Of a stretch of 64,000 nt of DNA, positions 60,589-64,000 are shown in pieces. Source of the DNA: DATBLQ01 sp036555325 (GTDB lineage: Bacteria; Pseudomonadota; Alphaproteobacteria; Rhizobiales; Aestuariivirgaceae). How positions within the stretch are numbered: the first letter of the stretch is position 1; the number at the start of each line of letters is the position of its first letter. The stretch spans positions 1-64,000 of the forward strand of contig DATBLQ010000021.1 of the NCBI GenBank assembly GCA_036555325.1, in the 5' to 3' direction. The position numbers and the translations under genes are program-made. The notes below the pieces were generated by a model, which saw only the letters and a program-made list of their open reading frames with translations, had not been told where the DNA came from and did not search any database.

Positions 60589-61903
60589 AGCTTGCCCGCT
60601 CCAGCGCCTGCAATCGCATGCCCAGCGTGATCGCCCGCGTGATGAAGAAAACATTGAGCGCCAGCCATAGTCCATGGTTGCCGAGGGCTTTCATAGCCAC
60701 CCACCAGGTGAGGAGATAGACAGCGAGACTGACGACCATCATGTTGCGCATGTCGGCAGTGCGCGTAGCGCCGGTGAATATCCCATCGAGCTGGAAACAG
60801 ACAACTCCGAGGAGGGAAGACAGCGCCACCCATGGCAGGTAAACTCTCGCGGTTTGCCGCACGTCGGAATTAGTCGCCAGCGCATCGATGATCGCCGGTC
60901 CTAGAGCAAGAATGACGACGGCCAGGATCGCCCCGGTCGCCAGCGCCCAGCTTGAGGAGATCCGCACTGCGTCGCGGTAGCGCTCAGGACTTCGCCCGCC
61001 GACGGCCTGGCCGACCAGCGCCTCGGCTGCATAAGCGAACCCGTCGATCAAATAAGCTGCTACTTCGAAGCAATGCATCAGCACCGCATTGGCCGAGACA
61101 ACCACGTCGCTTTGCTTTGCCCCCTGCGCCGCATGCCACCAGAACGCAAAAACCAGACACCATGTCCTCACCATGATGTCGATGTTTATGCTGAACGTGC
61201 GTTTGAGCTTGGCCGTATCGAAAATCGTTTCTGGCTCGAACGGCAGCCGCCGCCGCCCCATCTCTCTGGCGATGACGATGAGGCCGGCCATGGCAGCCGC
61301 CACCTCCGCCACAAGTGTGCCGAGCGCCACACCCTCTGCCCTCATCCCCAATCCCAGCACCAACAGCGCATCGAGCGCCATGTTGGTGATGTTGAGAATG
61401 AGCTGCAGCCCGAGAGCGACTTTGGCCCGTCCCTGGCCGATGAACCACCCGAGAATGACGAAATTTGCGAGCGCAAAGGGAGCCGACCAGATTCTTATGC
61501 GAAAGTAGATCGATGCCGTCGTTTCGACTTCCGCCGAGCCCTCGATCAGCCCCAGGACCGCCCGCTCTATCAAGGGGCTCGCCAGCACCAGAAATGCGCC
61601 ACAGACGATTGCCACTATGAACGCACGCCCCAAGACCGCGGCGATTTCTTTATCGTCGCTTGCTCCGAAGGCCTGTGCGGTAAGCCCGCTCGTTCCCAGC
61701 CGCAGGAAGCCGAAACCCCAATACAGAAAGGTGAAGACAAGCGAGGCGATTGCGATGGCTCCGATGTAATAGGCCTCTGGCAGCCGTCCGATCACCGCCG
61801 TGTCGACCACCCCGATGAGCGGCTGTGAGACATTGGACAGCATGATTGGAACGGCTATCGCCAGCACCCGACGGTGCGTGACTTTCGTCGTTGCAGACGG
61901 CAT
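60572..61903 (-). CDS. MATE family efflux transporter (DinF/NorM type)
   Basis: 443 residues, 12 predicted membrane spans in two six-span halves: VLAIAVPIMLSNVSQPLIGVVDTAVIG starts the first half, and VVSANAVLMHCFEVAAYLIDGFAYAAEALVGQ (quoted in part as ANAVLMHCFEVAAYL) lies in the second, typical of DinF-like members. Expels cationic drugs or metabolites using an ion gradient; substrate not indicated. Confidence 0.9.
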   Translation of the reverse strand: MPSATTKVTHRRVLAIAVPIMLSNVSQPLIGVVDTAVIGRLPEAYYIGAIAIASLVFTFLYWGFGFLRLGTSGLTAQAFGASDDKEIAAVLGRAFIVAIVCGAFLVLASPLIERAVLGLIEGSAEVETTASIYFRIRIWSAPFALANFVILGWFIGQGRAKVALGLQLILNITNMALDALLVLGLGMRAEGVALGTLVAEVAAAMAGLIVIAREMGRRRLPFEPETIFDTAKLKRTFSINIDIMVRTWCLVFAFWWHAAQGAKQSDVVVSANAVLMHCFEVAAYLIDGFAYAAEALVGQAVGGRSPERYRDAVRISSSWALATGAILAVVILALGPAIIDALATNSDVRQTARVYLPWVALSSLLGVVCFQLDGIFTGATRTADMRNMMVVSLAVYLLTWWVAMKALGNHGLWLALNVFFITRAITLGMRLQALERASFKASR

Positions 61904-61968
61904 GTAGAGCTCAACGCAGTTGCGGGCGAAGTGCTAACATTTGCTGCGTTTTTGCTCCATAGGGTGTT

Positions 61969-64000
61969 ATGAAGAATCATCCTCATCATTTGGAATTGCC
62001 GCAAACCTTCGCCCGCTGGTTCGAGGAGCGCCGCTGGCAGCCTCGCGATCATCAGCTCGCCGTCGTTTCCCTGGTGCAATCGGGAAAGAGCGTTTTGCTC
62101 ATCGCTCCCACCGGTGGTGGCAAAACTCTGGCAGGTTTTCTTCCAAGCCTGATCGAGCTGTCGTCCTCGCAGACGGGAAGGGGGGTTCACACCCTTTACG
62201 TATCACCGCTTAAGGCACTGGCCGTCGATATTGCCCGCAATCTCGAGAAGCCCGTCGTCGAGATGAATCTTCCCATCAAAATTGAAACTCGCACTGGCGA
62301 CACGCCGCCTCACAAGCGGCGCCGCCAGCGATCTGCCCCGCCCGACATACTGATCACCACGCCCGAGCAGCTGGCCCTGATGATCGCCGATTCCCATGCC
62401 CCGCACCTGTTCGCCCACTTGCGCGTTCTCGTCCTCGACGAGTTGCATGCCCTCGTTGCCTCCAAACGCGGCGCGCTATTGTCACTCGCTTTGGCGAGGC
62501 TTGCCCGTCTGGCTCCGGCTGCCCGCCGCATCGGCCTTTCCGCCACCGTCGCCAAGCCGGAGATGCTGCAGACCTGGATGGTTTCGCAAAACTTTCCCAA
62601 CGAGCTCGATCGTGCCGAACTCATAACCGGCAGTTTGGGCCCTTTGCCCGAACTGGCGATTTTGAAATCGGTCGAGCGGGTCCCTTGGGCAGGTCATTCG
62701 GCACGCTACTCGATTGGCGAGGTTTACGAGGCGATCAAGGCCGCGCGCCTGGCGTTGATTTTTGTGAACACCAGGTCCCAGGCCGAGGTCATTTTTCAGG
62801 AACTCTGGCGTATCAATGACGAAACCTTACCCATCGCCCTGCACCATGGGTCACTCGATGTGGCGCAACGCCGCAAAGTCGAGGCGGCTATGGCGCAAGG
62901 GCGTCTCAAGGCCGTTGTTGCGACCTCCACTCTCGACCTCGGCATCGACTGGGGCGATGTCGATCTCGTCATCAACATCGGCGCCCCGAAAGGGTCCAGC
63001 CGGCTCATCCAGAGAATAGGCCGTTCCAATCATCGCCTGGATGAGCCTTCGCGAGCGCTGCTTGTCCCGTCCAACCGGTTCGAGGTGCTCGAATGTGAGG
63101 CAGCTCGAGTGGCAGTCAAGGAACGGGTGCAGGACTCCGAGCGAATGACGATGAAGAAGCTCGATGTGCTGGCGCAGCATGTCTTGGGAACGGCGGTAGG
63201 CGGCCCCTTTCGTCCCTCCGAACTCTATGATGAGATCCGCTCAAGTTTTGTCTACCGCAGCCTGACGCGGGAGGAATTCGATGCAACTGTGGAATTTGTC
63301 GCCACCGGCGGTTATGCGCTGAAAAGCTACGAGCGCTATGCCAAGCTTAAATTGCTGCCCGATGGCCGGCTTCGCTTGGCGCATCCGCGATTTGCCCAGA
63401 GCTACCGGTTGAACGTGGGAACCATCGTCGAAGACGAGATGCTGAAAATTCGCCTCGTAAAGCCGCGCCGTGTCGATGGTAAGCTTGCCAATTTAGGCGG
63501 TCGCCTGCTGGGCGAGGTTGAGGAATGGTTTGTCAACTCGATGTCCATTGGCGATACCTTCATTTTCGCCGGCGAGGTCTTGCGCCTGGAGGCGGTCGAG
63601 GAACTCACCGCCTTCGTCTCCCGAACGAAATCATCCGAGCCTGCCATACCGTCCTACTACGGTGGCAAGTTTCCCCTTTCTACCTATCTCGCCAGGCGGG
63701 TACGCGAGATGCTCGCCGAGCCGGACAAGCAAAGGGACCTGCCCGTTCAAGTCCGCGAGTGGCTTTCCCTTCAACGCTTTGCCTCGGTGCTGCCGCGCGC
63801 CGATGAGATGCTGGTCGAAACATTCCCTCGCGGCAGCAAGCACTATCTTGTCTGTTATCCTTTCGAGGGCCGCCTCGCCCATCAGACGCTTGGCATGCTG
63901 CTCACCCGCAGGCTCGAACGCGCCGGCGCGCAGCCTTTGGGCTTCGTCGCCAACGAATATGCGCTTGCCGTTTGGGGAGCGCGCGACTTCAATCTTCTAA
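61969..64000 (+). CDS. Ligase-associated Lhr-type DEXH helicase (5' part, cut by window end)
   Basis: 677 codons are open to the window edge; the family is about 820 residues. Conserved positions: Walker A APTGGGKT (46-53), Walker B LDELH (DELH 159-162), SAT (191-193) and motif VI QRIGRSNHR (348-356). The segment YYGGKFPLSTYLARRVREML near residue 565 is typical of the group encoded beside an ATP-dependent DNA ligase and an exonuclease-like protein; those genes would lie outside the window. AGGGTG lies four bases before the ATG. Divergent from the MATE gene, 65 bases apart. Confidence 0.92.
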   Translation, partial: MKNHPHHLELPQTFARWFEERRWQPRDHQLAVVSLVQSGKSVLLIAPTGGGKTLAGFLPSLIELSSSQTGRGVHTLYVSPLKALAVDIARNLEKPVVEMNLPIKIETRTGDTPPHKRRRQRSAPPDILITTPEQLALMIADSHAPHLFAHLRVLVLDELHALVASKRGALLSLALARLARLAPAARRIGLSATVAKPEMLQTWMVSQNFPNELDRAELITGSLGPLPELAILKSVERVPWAGHSARYSIGEVYEAIKAARLALIFVNTRSQAEVIFQELWRINDETLPIALHHGSLDVAQRRKVEAAMAQGRLKAVVATSTLDLGIDWGDVDLVINIGAPKGSSRLIQRIGRSNHRLDEPSRALLVPSNRFEVLECEAARVAVKERVQDSERMTMKKLDVLAQHVLGTAVGGPFRPSELYDEIRSSFVYRSLTREEFDATVEFVATGGYALKSYERYAKLKLLPDGRLRLAHPRFAQSYRLNVGTIVEDEMLKIRLVKPRRVDGKLANLGGRLLGEVEEWFVNSMSIGDTFIFAGEVLRLEAVEELTAFVSRTKSSEPAIPSYYGGKFPLSTYLARRVREMLAEPDKQRDLPVQVREWLSLQRFASVLPRADEMLVETFPRGSKHYLVCYPFEGRLAHQTLGMLLTRRLERAGAQPLGFVANEYALAVWGARDFNLL

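Noticed and set aside
1..64000. Mobile elements, CRISPR arrays, toxin-antitoxin or phage-defence loci
   Set aside because: No transposase, integrase, direct-repeat array or defence-family motif was found on either strand; the window reads as core chromosome.

Overview
The window is an ordinary, densely packed chromosomal segment of an alphaproteobacterium, most likely order Hyphomicrobiales (Rhizobiales). The indicators are GcrA, a class I (archaeal-type) lysyl-tRNA synthetase, a double-length dCTP deaminase, PstA/PstC with long N-terminal additions, high GC content, GTG/TTG starts and many 4-base ATGA/GTGA gene overlaps. I see no insertion sequence, prophage, integrase, CRISPR array, rRNA or plasmid function. 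The order assignment is inference; the gene calls rest on motifs read in the sequence.

Region by region. 1-2415 holds def-fmt-truA. On the minus strand a single run goes from a strong promoter at 9634-9662 through rpmH, rnpA, yidC, engB, argB, a HAD nucleotidase, dapD, a DUF805 protein and dapE, joining ribosome/secretion genes to arginine and lysine/cell-wall precursor synthesis. 9781-14588 is a tight plus-strand set: VTT (TVP38) membrane protein, MerA-like flavoprotein disulfide oxidoreductase, orphan histidine kinase, P1-family self-processing hydrolase. After tRNA-Arg(ACG) come three small unknown proteins. 16623-22599 is a TetR/BetI-like regulator with a perfect 20-bp operator, an acyl-CoA dehydrogenase and a complete putrescine-type ABC importer (potFGHI-like). 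Then gap and rpe.

24447-33627 (minus) holds an FMN reductase and a peptide-type ABC importer, preceded in the direction of transcription by two serine hydrolases (CocE/NonD and HSL families), which suggests uptake and hydrolysis of one class of amide or ester compounds. 33722-41596 is the phosphate regulon phoR-[Pho box]-pstSCAB-phoU-phoB with its terminator. 41601-48976 has a tiny secreted peptide, gcrA, argD-argF-hslO, and the opposite-strand apaG-argE, then the dCTP deaminase. 48989-64000 has tRNA-Gly(CCC) lying antisense inside the 3' end of a glycosyltransferase frame, an orphan amino-acid-type binding protein, a DinG/XPD-like helicase, class I lysS, a regulator-psuK-psuG operon for pseudouridine breakdown with palindromic operators, pyrD, a MATE exporter, and the 5' part of a ligase-associated Lhr-type helicase cut by the window end.

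No single locus is clearly a new system. The best leads are the VTT/MerA-like/kinase/P1 operon, the S24-type repressor driving pseudouridine catabolism, the apparently soluble PhoR, the coiled-coil insertion in PstA, the terminator-like hairpin in the argD leader, and the tRNA-Gly/glycosyltransferase overlap.
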